Source: a virus. Taken from it: DNA of 40,647 bases. Positions within the stretch are counted from its first letter, which is position 1; every line of letters starts with the position of its first letter. Shown in pieces: positions 21,728 through 31,100 of the stretch. The DNA is taken from positions 1 to 40,647 of the IMG/VR virus record IMGVR_UViG_3300045110_000463. The stretch is one strand, 5' to 3'. The notes below the pieces were generated by a model. It worked only from the letters and a program-made list of their open reading frames with translations. It did not search any database and had not been told where the DNA came from. Both the position numbers and the translations under genes were made by a program.

Positions 21728-22218
21728 GGTGGTGGGGGCGGTGGGCCGCCAGGATTGATAGTCGACATGATCGCCATGATGTACGTTCGCAACTCGGTAT
21801 CTATCCCCAATCCGCCCGTACCGGAACTCGCCGTCCCGGCGTAGCCGACAACCACCCGCTCAGAGCCGCTGAACGCGCTCGCAAACGTCAGCACGGCACC
21901 GACACGGCTGTAGTGACCGGCAGTCTGCGACTGGACGATGCCGCCGCGCGCCACCACCACCACCGTGTCCGGGACGTGTGCCAAGGTGACGGTCGTCGCC
22001 GCGGCCGCGGGCAAGAATTCCTCATGAAAGGCCGCGCCGGCCGGGCCAGCAGGTCCCGGAGCACCATCAGCGCCCGCCGGCCCCGGAGCGCCAGCCGGAC
22101 CAGTTGGGCCGTCCGGCCCCTCCGGGCCTGGCGGCCCTTGTGGACCAACCAGCGAGTTGTGACTCGTGCAATGGTCCGTCACGAGCGGGATCGACGTCGT
22201 TCGTGTAAGCGTGGTCAT
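21724..22218 (-). CDS. Short collagen-like tail protein (164 aa)
   Basis: About 40 residues of Gly-x-y repeats ([17 protein letters not shown]) connect an N-terminal 23-residue segment to a small beta domain ([19 protein letters not shown]). The protein ends in an acidic-aromatic helix and a poly-proline tail. A trimeric fibre or adaptor is likely. ATGA overlaps on both sides. Confidence 0.7.
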   Translation of the reverse strand: MTTLTRTTSIPLVTDHCTSHNSLVGPQGPPGPEGPDGPTGPAGAPGPAGADGAPGPAGPAGAAFHEEFLPAAAATTVTLAHVPDTVVVVARGGIVQSQTAGHYSRVGAVLTFASAFSGSERVVVGYAGTASSGTGGLGIDTELRTYIMAIMSTINPGGPPPPPP

Positions 22219-23120
22219 AACGACAGTGCCACGACTTCCCTGAACGCAATCTGACCCTGGCCCTCAGGATTCCAGATGAACGACTGGCGGGTGAACTCGC
22301 GCGCGGCCATTTCCTGAGTCGCCTGCAGATTGCCCGCCGCGGCATAGAACATCCTCGAGGGGAACAGATGCCACGCCTCGATATGCGCGGCACTAGCCGC
22401 ATAATCCAGATCGACCGCCAGGCAATCTGTATCGAGCGTCGGTCCTTCAGCCGTGTCCGTGTCATTGACCCATTCGAAGTGACTCCGGCGCACCGTCACG
22501 CGGAAGTTGCCGTAACACCCTGCGTGTATCCAGACATGCCCACACTCGCTGAAGACCGAGAACGGCACGTCACTCAGCGAGCCATACCCTGTCGGACCAT
22601 TGACCACCACACTCGATGAACCGTAGCCATACCCGCTCTGGAGATTGAGCACCTGCTGCGGGTCAATCAGCCACGGCAAGGCCGCCGTCAGATCCGCCTC
22701 ATACATGAATCCGCCGAGTCCATAGCGGTCAGTGAAAAAGCAGCGGCGCAACCCCGCCAGCACCACCTGGCGCAGCTCCTGGGCCGGGTCGAGATGGTGG
22801 AACTCGGCGATCTCACCGGGCGCCAGGGGCACGTTCCAGTTGCGATCGACGGCCACCCGCCCGGACGCCCCGTCGAATGACAGCACCAGTCGCTGTCGAT
22901 CGGCGTCCTGGACGGTGATGTCGTCGCCACCCTGAACGTGGCCCCGACGTAGTAGCCACAGGTTCTCTGGACCACCGATCACCGCATTGGTTTGCAGCAG
23001 CGGCATGATCGCCGAGGTGCTGGTGGAGGACGTGGGCGAGCCCAGCGCCTGGTACGCCGTGAAGTACGGCCCGAGACGACGAGCCGTGGCCTGCTCGAGT
23101 TGCTCCAGTGTGATGGTCAC
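22215..23120 (-). CDS. Structural protein, probable tail or adaptor (301 aa)
   Basis: GTG 23120 overlaps the previous stop (GTGA); the longer open frame to 23225 is not supported. The N-terminal helix (TLEQLEQATARRLGPYFTAYQ) is typical of small head-tail adaptor proteins, and a beta-rich body follows (RLVLSFDGASGRVAVDRNWNV). Position after the capsid genes and before fibres suits a tail connector. No signature motif. Confidence 0.6.
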   Translation of the reverse strand: MTITLEQLEQATARRLGPYFTAYQALGSPTSSTSTSAIMPLLQTNAVIGGPENLWLLRRGHVQGGDDITVQDADRQRLVLSFDGASGRVAVDRNWNVPLAPGEIAEFHHLDPAQELRQVVLAGLRRCFFTDRYGLGGFMYEADLTAALPWLIDPQQVLNLQSGYGYGSSSVVVNGPTGYGSLSDVPFSVFSECGHVWIHAGCYGNFRVTVRRSHFEWVNDTDTAEGPTLDTDCLAVDLDYAASAAHIEAWHLFPSRMFYAAAGNLQATQEMAAREFTRQSFIWNPEGQGQIAFREVVALSL

Positions 23121-23329
23121 TTCTCTTTGGACGGTTCTTTCGCCGCGGCCTGCGTCGGCTGTACCTCGTCGGGCGTGTAGTTCAGGATCTCGGCCTTGCC
23201 GTCGTTCCGGAGCTGGCGCACCCACGGCTCGTCTTCGGACACGAAGTCGAGCTTGTGGCCAGCTCCGTAAATGGTGTCGGGGTCGTTCGGATCGGCCGCC
23301 GCCACCAGCATGCGCAGCGTGCCCGGCAT
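23117..23329 (-). CDS. Small YGAGH-domain protein (70 aa)
   Basis: The core TIYGAGHKLDFVSEDEPWVRQLRNDGKAEIL is clearly related to the N-terminus of the 23603-24016 product ([29 protein letters not shown]), so these are paralogous small domains. A lysine-rich tail follows. Probably a minor capsid or decoration protein. Confidence 0.6.
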   Translation of the reverse strand: MPGTLRMLVAAADPNDPDTIYGAGHKLDFVSEDEPWVRQLRNDGKAEILNYTPDEVQPTQAAAKEPSKEK

Positions 23330-23332
23330 GGC

Positions 23333-23593
23333 TCAGCCTTTCTTGGCCTTGGGCGCTTCTTCAGTGGTCGGTGTCACCTCACCGGTATCCGCACGCGTGG
23401 TGCGCGCGTTGTAGACGCCCTCCGGACCAGCCTCTAGCTGACCGGCCTTCTGTTCCTTTTCACTGGCCGCGACCGTGCCAGCCGCGCGCAGGGCAGCGTA
23501 GTCCTCGTCGGACAGAGTGATCTCGGCGCCGGCTGCCACCGGCTCGCCGGTGGTCGGGTGGATGATCGGCGCGAGTGTGGTGGTCTTGGGCAT
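23333..23593 (-). CDS. Hypothetical small virion-region protein (86 aa)
   Basis: The N-terminal half looks like a small domain (PIIHPTTGEPVAAGAEITLSD), with a helix (EDYAALRAAGTV) and a disordered Thr/Glu/Lys tail. It lies between two YGAGH-domain genes. AGGAGG precedes ATG 23593. Confidence 0.55.
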   Translation of the reverse strand: MPKTTTLAPIIHPTTGEPVAAGAEITLSDEDYAALRAAGTVAASEKEQKAGQLEAGPEGVYNARTTRADTGEVTPTTEEAPKAKKG

Positions 23594-23602
23594 GGCTTCC
23601 TC

Positions 23603-24016
23603 CTAAGCCGTGGTAAAGGTTGCGTCCGGGGTCAGCGTGACCGCTGTCCCGACCGTGACCGTGACGCGATAGTGATAGAGCGTCGCGGTGGTCAGACCAG
23701 TCAGGTTGGCCACAATCGCGCCTGAGCCCGAGGCTGGTGTAGCGGCCTGAGTGCCACCGTACGCGGTGGTGGTGCCGTAGTTGACCGCCATCGAGGTGCA
23801 CGCCTGGTCGACCGTGAAGTTGACGGTGGCTGTCGTCGCGGCGATGGGGGCCACGTACTGACCGCGCACCTGGGCGCCCACCACCGAGACTTTGCCATCG
23901 CGCTGGAAGTTGCGCAGCATCGCCTCGTCGGCGATCGCCGCGGTATGGCCCGCACCGTACACGGTGGTGGGCGTGGTCGTGTCCTGAGTAGTGACCAGGA
24001 AGGTGACGGTGCTCAT
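23603..24016 (-). CDS. YGAGH-domain protein with FN3/Ig-like C-terminus (137 aa)
   Basis: Residues 1-50 match the 70-aa neighbour (YGAGH ... RDGKVSVV). Residues 60-137 form a fibronectin type III or Ig-like domain ([37 protein letters not shown]). Ig-like domains often decorate capsids. Position just behind the capsid gene supports a head decoration role. ATGA overlap with the preceding gene. Confidence 0.65.
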   Translation of the reverse strand: MSTVTFLVTTQDTTTPTTVYGAGHTAAIADEAMLRNFQRDGKVSVVGAQVRGQYVAPIAATTATVNFTVDQACTSMAVNYGTTTAYGGTQAATPASGSGAIVANLTGLTTATLYHYRVTVTVGTAVTLTPDATFTTA

Positions 24017-24144
24017 TTCTTCCTCGACTTCCCGGCCGACCTCATGGCGATCGCAATCGCCTGTTTTTGAGGACGCCCGGCGCGGATCTCGCGCCGGATG
24101 TTCTCACTGATCGTCTTCTTGCTCGAGCCCTTCTTCAGGGGCAT
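24013..24144 (-). CDS. Small basic conserved-type protein (43 aa)
   Basis: The product [19 protein letters not shown] and [17 protein letters not shown] is a short, highly basic helical protein of a kind seen behind capsid genes in many phages. A strong AGGAGG lies six bases before ATG 24144. It may bind nucleic acid in the head; this is inferred. Confidence 0.65.
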   Translation of the reverse strand: MPLKKGSSKKTISENIRREIRAGRPQKQAIAIAMRSAGKSRKK

Positions 24145-24146
24145 CG

Positions 24147-24251
24147 CTAGCCTCCTGGTGCAGGTGCCGGCTGTGGCTCGGGCTGGTCGTCGTCGTCCGG
24201 TTCCGGCTCGGGCTGTGGTGGCGTTGGTGGCTTGGGGTCTTCGCGCATCAT
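24147..24251 (-). CDS. Proline/acid-rich peptide (34 aa)
   Basis: GGAGG stands five bases before ATG 24251. The product is almost entirely Pro, Glu, Asp and Gln ([20 protein letters not shown]), so it is disordered. It overlaps the ribosome site of the next basic gene, and opposite charges may be meaningful. First gene behind the capsid stop. Confidence 0.5.
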   Translation of the reverse strand: MMREDPKPPTPPQPEPEPDDDDQPEPQPAPAPGG

Positions 24252-24295
24252 CTAATCCTCCAGAAATACCACGATGAATCGAAGAACAACTACCA

Positions 24296-25542
24296 CTAAC
24301 CCTCGCCTCCAGTGGCCGCTTTTTGCTGCAGAGCGAAGAAAGGATAGCGACTTGCTTTCGTGGATTGCTGCCGATTCACGGGGTTAGGAACGGCCCAAGC
24401 AAACCTCGCAACGATTCGCAACGCGACCATGTCTTGCTGCATGAGATTGAATTGAATAACTGGCGGGCTACCGTTATCGGTAATAACACCAGTATCAAAC
24501 ATCTCCATACTGATATCGTCCCTGACGGCGAGCATCGACTGGTCCCATTCGCCACCGATCATCGAGTAGTTCGCGGCGCCTGTAGCGAAGCCCGACAGAC
24601 CAGCATTGCTGAAGATGACCGGCTCGCCATACAGGCTGCCAACATTGGGCGATTCGGTCGGTGACGTATCGGGGTAGTACAGCATGCCCTTGGTCGTATC
24701 GCGCAGACCGCGGAGCTTGGCCTTGACCTGACGACGTGCCCAGAACCCGGTCACGTCGAAGCCGTCAGCTTCCACAGTCGCCATGGCGTTGTTTACGTCG
24801 TCGAGATAGTCGACTGCTGACGCACCAGCCAGGATGACGTTGCCGGCCGCGGCCGCGCTGGCCACGATGCTGGTGGGGAACGTAGCTGGCGCGTTGACGC
24901 CAAAGAAGATGGCTTCGTCTAAAGCAACGCCGAATGCTTCCGTAACCTTCGGTTTGATTTCGGTCCAGAAGTCGAAGTCCATGTCATCGAGGAGGTTCTT
25001 TGCGATCGGGACGATCACAGCCATCTCTTCAGCGTTGAGGTAGACGTTGTCCCACTGCAGACTAGTCGTCTGCTTCATGCCGATATCGCGTGCATCGAGG
25101 CTGGCACCAGCCACCCAGTAGGCGATCGGAAGCTGGCTGAGGACCGGGATGCGCTGCTGGGCGCGCTTCATGCGTACGTGCGGCATGAGCTGCAACGCCG
25201 CGGACTTCACTTCGATGGACTGGACGATGCTGCGCTGAACCTCTTCTGGGATGCACGTTGGTCGAACACTTTCATGCTCGCGTGGACTATCTCATCATCG
25301 TGACCGAAGTCGCGAGCTGGGCGCTCTAGCCGGTAATTAAGGGGACTGCACCCCTCCGGTAGTCTCTGAACCTTCCGTCGGTGTACCGACGGCTTGGCTG
25401 CGGATTGCCATACGCCTGGCGACGCTTAGGGTTCCCGCAATTCACCCAGTGTTTCACTCGCCTGATCTCAGGCGACGTGCCCCCATAGGTCGAGGGGACC
25501 TGAGCCTGGTATGGCTCGTGTGGCGATCGAGTTGTATGGAAT
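24296..25542 (-). CDS. Major capsid protein, HK97 fold, split by a group I intron (334 aa spliced)
   Basis: Coding exons are complement(25498-25542) and complement(24296-25255). Spliced product: 15 residues reading (M)[14 protein letters not shown] joined to [19 protein letters not shown] and then the HK97-type body ([56 protein letters not shown]). The IPEEV motif near residue 17 is normal for this family and is lost if GTG 25210 is used as start. Exon 1 has no ATG, GTG or TTG after an in-frame TAG; ATT 25542, eight bases behind AAAGGG, is the apparent start. Unspliced reading stops 24 codons in. Confidence 0.8.
25256..25497 (-). ncRNA. Group I self-splicing intron (242 nt) in the capsid gene
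   Basis: Core elements on the minus strand, in order: P AATTGCGGGAA (25432-25442), Q AATCCGCAGCCAAGC (25392-25406), R GTTCAGAGACTA (25360-25371) and S GAGATAGTCC (25284-25293). P4 (TGCGGG/TCCGCA) and P7 (GACTA/TAGTC) pair, and P6, P8 and a GAAA-loop P9 (25263-25280) form. P1 joins exon end CTCAGGT to the guide GCCTGAG (25467-25473), with the T at 25498 in a U-G pair. The intron ends in G (25256); exact ends fit the reading frame uniquely. No ORF inside. Confidence 0.93.
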
Positions 25543-25583
25543 CGGAGTGGCCCTTTCCTTCTAAGAATGGGGCCGAGGCCCTC

Positions 25584-26357
25584 TCAGCCCGAACTGTTGT
25601 TGTGTTCTCTGGGTGTTGGCAGGTCGTAGAACCCGCGCAAAATGCTTGAGACTGTCTGATCGCTTGTTGAGCCACCACTCGTCCCTGGGATGAGCTCCGG
25701 CTCGGCATACCCGCCCCGCGCTTCACTCAGGATCTGTTTGCGGAACGCGGCGTTTTTTCTGAGTCTGGCCTCCGCGGCTTTTTCGCCTTCGGCCTTCCAG
25801 TGCTTTTCGAGTGCCTTCAGGCTCTCACTCACAACCAACTTGCGGCCCGCCAGACCTACCCCTGCCCCGTCGAGTTTGGTGATCCGTTCCTGCTCACTCT
25901 TCGGGAGGGCCAGGAAGATCGGATCGATCGTCACCCGGTCGTGCTCTGAACCGACATTGGTGACGAACTGCTCGAGTTGAACATTGCCCATCTGGGCTTG
26001 TTCGGTCTTGCGCTCTTCCTCGGCGTATGCCCACGGGTCCTTGTCGCGGAGTTCGCGACGGGCTCGGGCGGCAGCTTCAGAAGCTCGCTTGGCCTCACGA
26101 CGATCAGTTTCGGCCTGTACGCGACGCTCTAATTCCGTCTGTGACAGCACCACCTTGTCTGGTTCGGCACTCGTCTCGGTCTCCTGACTCGGTTCGGTCT
26201 CCTCCCGGCCACGAGGCTGACGCCTCGTGATGCGCTGCCACCAGTTGGGTGACGATTCAGAAGAAGACTCGGAAGCCTGCTCAGAAGTCTGGGCCGATGC
26301 CTCGGCGTCAGGACTGGGTGATGGTTCCGCAGATGAAATATTTGGTTGTTCCTGCAT
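25584..26357 (-). CDS. Scaffold-like protein (257 aa)
   Basis: The protein is rich in Glu, Gln, Ser and Arg, with long helices (LSQTELERRVQAETDRREAKRAS, LKALEKHWKAEGEKAAEARL), and disordered Ser/Pro at the N-terminus. Location directly before the capsid gene and overall composition are classic for a capsid scaffold. It is not proven that it is a scaffold rather than an internal core protein. Stop is 41 bases before the capsid start. Confidence 0.65.
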   Translation of the reverse strand: MQEQPNISSAEPSPSPDAEASAQTSEQASESSSESSPNWWQRITRRQPRGREETEPSQETETSAEPDKVVLSQTELERRVQAETDRREAKRASEAAARARRELRDKDPWAYAEEERKTEQAQMGNVQLEQFVTNVGSEHDRVTIDPIFLALPKSEQERITKLDGAGVGLAGRKLVVSESLKALEKHWKAEGEKAAEARLRKNAAFRKQILSEARGGYAEPELIPGTSGGSTSDQTVSSILRGFYDLPTPREHNNSSG

Positions 26358-26383
26358 ATCTTACGCGCCTTTCTCGTCTCGTT

Positions 26384-28117
26384 CTATGGCCCGGCGGTAA
26401 AGCCGCTGTTACCGCCACCGCCGCCGCCGAAGGGCCACTGGTAAGGGTTCTGCGACTGGGTGTAGTCGTAGCCAGGCAACAATGGCATGACGCCGCTGAA
26501 CGCGGCGGGGTTGTACGGCAGTGGCCCACTGCCGCTCGCCATGGCTAACGCTGGTGCTTGCGGCAACGGCATGCCACCTGATCCGATTGCACCGAACGGG
26601 CTGTTGTTGGGATTGCCGGTCGCCGCGGCAGTCTGCTGACTGGCGAGCTGGCGGTTGTACGCCTGCTGGGCGGCCAGCATCGGGTTGTTTCCGATCGCCC
26701 CCAGCGGGCTGTTGTTCGGATTCATGTTGGGCATCGCCTCGGGCGTCGGTGCCGGTCCTTGCATCGGCATCGCCTCAGGCGTTGGTGGCGCCCCGCCAGG
26801 CACCCACTGATTGCGATTGAGCAGGCTCTGAAAGTCCATGCCTGGCGCAACGTTGGGCTGGGCACTCGCCAGTTGCTGGATCTGCTGATCGAGATTCGGC
26901 GCTTTGAACGTCGACCAGCCCGTCCCCAGATCGGTGGGCGCGCCCGTCTCACCGGGGAAGCGCGTGTTCATCGTGTGCTGGACGATGCCCTCGAGCGCCT
27001 GGCCATAGCCTGGCCCGACGCGATAGGGCATCAAGCCCTGCATGGCTGTCGACGCCGAGGTCAGGTTCTTCTGCTGCAGCTCGAGCGCTTTCTGCGTCTC
27101 GTCCTGGATGATGGCTTGCTGCTGCTGCTCGAGCGCGCCAACCTGTGGCGCAACGTTCTGGTCGTACCAGGCGTTGAAGCGTGCAGCTTGCTGATCGGGC
27201 TTGATGCTCTGGTCCTGGGCGATCTTGTCCTTCATCTGCTGCATCTGTGTGCGCAGCAGTGCCGTCCGCTGGGCGAGCTCGCCACGCGTGGTGGGTGCCT
27301 TCGGCCCCTGATAGTTCTGGTTCGGCTCGACCAGCAGTTGGCCGCTGGGATCCCGCCGCATCAGGAACTGCTGATCCACCCCCGCCGTAACGTCTGTCGG
27401 CTTGAGCAGTTCCTGCTTGATCTTCTCGGCCTGGGCATCGTCGAGTAGTCCAGCCTTCACCGCGCGAACGCGATCGGCCTCTGTCTTGATCCCGAGTGCC
27501 TGCATCGACGCGCGGTTGAGCTCTGATTCAGTACCTAGCTTGGTCGTCTCTGCGCCAGACTTGGCGATGGAGGCCGCGTTGGCTGCCGCGTCGAGCTTGG
27601 CCTTGTCGTCAGCCCGTTTGTTGTCTTCGACCCACTTGTCACGGTTGAGCTTGAGCGTGTCCTCAGACACCTTCCCTTCACGCCGTAGCCGATCCTCGGT
27701 GACCACCTGCTCATCCGTCAGGAAGCCCTTACCGGCCGCGTCATTGCGCAGGAGTTCGTTGCGCCGCAGCTCATCAACCTGCGCCTTGAGCGCCTTGCTG
27801 CGGTCCTCGTCGGGATTGGGCGGCGTCCCTGTCTGTGGCGGAACAACCTGCGTGTACCCGGCGGCAGGGTTCGCCGGGTCTATGGGCGCCCAATTGCCGT
27901 ACTGCGAACCCGCGATGGGTGCGGCTGGTGCAGTCGGCTTCGGTGCGGTGTAGTTGTCGTTCTTGTAGAAGTCGTACGTCTTTGTCTCGTCATTCCAGCG
28001 CGCGAGAAACTGCTGTGTAGCTGGGGCCGAGGTCGCCGGCGAACCACCCTTGCTCAGCGCGGCAAACGCCTGTGCGATCGCTAGATCTTTTTCTGCTTGC
28101 GTTGGCGTATCAGCCAT
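26384..28117 (-). CDS. Internal virion / ejection-type protein (577 aa)
   Basis: The product is Gln-, Ala- and Pro-rich with central coiled coils (SKALKAQVDELRRNELLRN, LRTQMQQMKDKIAQDQS). A C-terminal third has repeated NPNNSP-L/F-GAIG units and a poly-Gly end. No enzyme motif. It lies between the giant transglycosylase protein and the scaffold, where podovirus ejection proteins are often encoded. GGAGGTG precedes ATG 28117. Confidence 0.55.
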   Translation of the reverse strand: MADTPTQAEKDLAIAQAFAALSKGGSPATSAPATQQFLARWNDETKTYDFYKNDNYTAPKPTAPAAPIAGSQYGNWAPIDPANPAAGYTQVVPPQTGTPPNPDEDRSKALKAQVDELRRNELLRNDAAGKGFLTDEQVVTEDRLRREGKVSEDTLKLNRDKWVEDNKRADDKAKLDAAANAASIAKSGAETTKLGTESELNRASMQALGIKTEADRVRAVKAGLLDDAQAEKIKQELLKPTDVTAGVDQQFLMRRDPSGQLLVEPNQNYQGPKAPTTRGELAQRTALLRTQMQQMKDKIAQDQSIKPDQQAARFNAWYDQNVAPQVGALEQQQQAIIQDETQKALELQQKNLTSASTAMQGLMPYRVGPGYGQALEGIVQHTMNTRFPGETGAPTDLGTGWSTFKAPNLDQQIQQLASAQPNVAPGMDFQSLLNRNQWVPGGAPPTPEAMPMQGPAPTPEAMPNMNPNNSPLGAIGNNPMLAAQQAYNRQLASQQTAAATGNPNNSPFGAIGSGGMPLPQAPALAMASGSGPLPYNPAAFSGVMPLLPGYDYTQSQNPYQWPFGGGGGGNSGFTAGP

Positions 28118-28150
28118 CTGTCACACCTCCCCGAAAAGATTCGTTCCTGA

Positions 28151-31100
28151 TCATGGGCGTGGTACTGGCGATGCGCCGGATCGCACCGGCCCGCCCGAGC
28201 TAGACACCGGTCCACCAGGGCGGGGTGACGGTGACGGCATAGGTGTAGCGGCCTCCGCCGCGGGTGTGGACGCCGACGCCGACGATGGGACCGCGGCCTG
28301 AGCACGTGCTTCCTTCACACGCGCCTCGATCGACTGTTCGAACATGCCCGGCACCATCGTCTCGCGGATCACTGAACGCGTCTTGTCATAGACAGCGTTG
28401 ATCATCTTGGCCTTCTCAGGATCGGGCGCCTTCTCGTACTCGGAGCTGCCGATCAGGAGGTCGAGGAACGTCTTCGACAGGTAGCCGCTCATCTGCTGGT
28501 AGTGGCGCTGCTGTTCCTCGGTCATCTTTGTGTCCTGGCCCAGGACGTTGGCCGTTCCGCCCACTAAACTCGGTTGGACCCCGTAGGACGGATTCTTTGC
28601 CAGTCGCTCCAGTTCGACCTCGACCTTATCCGTGGTCGCCGCACTCGGGTTGAACACGTTGATGAGTGCTTCAGCGCCGCTGATCGGACGACGGATGGGC
28701 TCACCCCACGCGTTGAGCTCGCTGCGTACCTGCCCCTGCGTGAACGGATTGCCGGCCATGATGCCTTCGATCGGATTCTGCGGATCGCGCAGGACATCGT
28801 CCGTCGCTCGCGCGAACCAGCGCAGAATCCCAGGATTGACGTTCGTCGCCTGGCGCGTCGCGAACTTGTTGATGGCATCACCTGGATCGGTTGCCTTGCC
28901 ATTGACGATGTCGAGGGCGTCGGCGAGTTGGGTAGTCCACTGCGTGTCGAGCAATCCGTCGGCGGCCGCGGCGCCCAACTGCACGCCGAGCATGCCGATG
29001 CTGTCGGGATTTGAAATCTGACCTTTCTTCCATGCGTCGGCCACGCTCGCCGCAGCACCGAACATGGTCGAGTACGGCTGCAGCGGCAGGTAACTCACCC
29101 ACGACCCATCAGTGGGATTGCGGAACGAGTACGGTTGCTTGCCTTCACGACGGAAAGCGTCGCGTTCCGTGGGATCGCTCGGTGTCTTGCCCGTCAGGTT
29201 GCCATCGAACGCTTGCTTAGCCAAGACGCCCCACAGCGTTGTGCCGATGGTCGCGCGACTCATGCGGTCAGCCAGATCGCCAGCTCCACGCTCCTGTAGC
29301 GCTGCGCGCCCTTCCTTGCTCGCAAAGTCTTTCACGATGCCGGCAGCCCCGACCGGCGAGCGCTCGAGTACATAGTTCATCAGGTTGAGCGGCGTTTTGA
29401 CGAAGGGCAGCAAGAATCGTCCTACGGCCGTGTCGCCACGGAACTGGTTGATCTTGTTGGCGAACGCGTTCTCTTGTTGGAAGACGCGGTACGTCCCGGT
29501 TTGAGCCGCCTGATCGAGCATGTCTTCAGTGGGCCGCTTGAGCAACTCCGCAATGCGATCGGTGAGCACTTCACCCGTGTGGCCTTCCTGGCGCGCGGTC
29601 CGCACGGCCAGTCCGTGCAGGGCTCCACCTTCATTGACCGTGCGGAAGAAGTCGTCTGACGCTGCCAGCGCGCGACCAGGGATGTTGATCGGATTCTTGA
29701 GTCCGCCGCCGAGCGCTTCGCCGATTGGTCCAGAGAGTGCCGCACCCGTGAGTTCGTTAGCCGCGGTCGCTCGATCAGAGATACCGAGTGCCATGCGCCG
29801 CAAACCTTGACTGACGCCGTCGCCCAGCGAATTGGCCATGCCTACGTATTCGGCTGGGAATTCCTGAATGTAGCGCTGGCGTGGCCCGGTATCGCCGAGC
29901 ATCTTCCGCGCGAGCGGATCGAAGCCTGACGCAACTGCACCTTCAACGGGTGCGGTGATGCCTGCAATCGTGTTCGACAACCCGTTGCGGACGTGGGTCA
30001 GCGGATTCGACAACAGGCTGAAGTACCACACGGCCATGGCCTTGTCCTTGAAGGTGTAGCCGTAGGCTTTCTTGGCGAAGTCGGCGATGCTGGCGGGATC
30101 GGTGAAGTCGGCCTCGTCGCGCACGTGGCTCATGAATTCGTCGGGCAGCATCTTCCACCGCTTGGCCATGTCGCTCAGGGTTTCGTCGTAGCGGAACGAA
30201 TCCAGCGACCGACCCGCTCGCGGCTCCAATCCTGCCACGGTTTCTTGCAGAGCACGCTGGCCAGCGATTTCACGGACCACGTCGCGGGTAGCGTTCAGGT
30301 CGTCGGGCGCCTTCTGGAGCGCGAGTTGTGCTTGCCGCAGCCGTGCGGCTTGATCGTCGAATGCCTGCTTCAGCACGTACGCCGTCTTGGCATTGGCGGG
30401 ATCGTCGAGCTTGAGGACGGCACGCACACGGTCAGCGCTCGTCTTGCCGGCCGCGGCGAGGTCCTCGAGCACGCCGGGCTCGATGGTGCCGCTCCGCGCG
30501 GCCTGGGCCGCAGTACTCGTCTCATCCCACGCGCGGCCAATGATGCGCTGCACGCTGTCGGGCACATAGTTCGGCAGCTTGACGCCACCCACACCGGGCA
30601 CAGCGGGCTCGCCCGTATCGACGAGTTGGCCCACTCGCGCGTTGCTAGGGCGGTACACATCACCGCGCGCTGTTCCTGCAGCTCCACCCGTCTCGAGCGG
30701 TGTCCCAGCGCCACCGCCTGAGGCTCGTGGTGCGCGCAGGCCGGCGTTGAGGTCCTCGACGACTTGTGCGGCGAGCTGCGGTGTGGTGGTTGTTGGTGCG
30801 AGGACCTGGGCGCGCGCGGCAGCGCGTGGGTTTTCCTCCATCCAGCGGACCACGGTCTGGGCGATGCTCGAGGCGGGCGCATTCGTCGCATTCGCCCACT
30901 CGCGAATAGGACCAGCGAGCTCTTCGGGATAACCCTTGAGCTGACCGAGCGCATCCTTCAGCATGCCCTCGCCCGTCTTGATCCCACCCGGCGCGCCGGG
31001 TCCCGCGGACATCGCGACCGATTCGCCGATCCGCATATCGCGCAACGCCTGAACGACCTCGGCGTCCGTCGGTTCCCCGCCGCCCAGCGCCAGCTTGCCT

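Noticed and set aside
24296-25210. Capsid protein starting at GTG 25210 without an intron
   Set aside because: This start removes the conserved IPEEV N-terminal segment, has no ribosome site, and leaves the group I core elements and the PYNSIATR exon unexplained.
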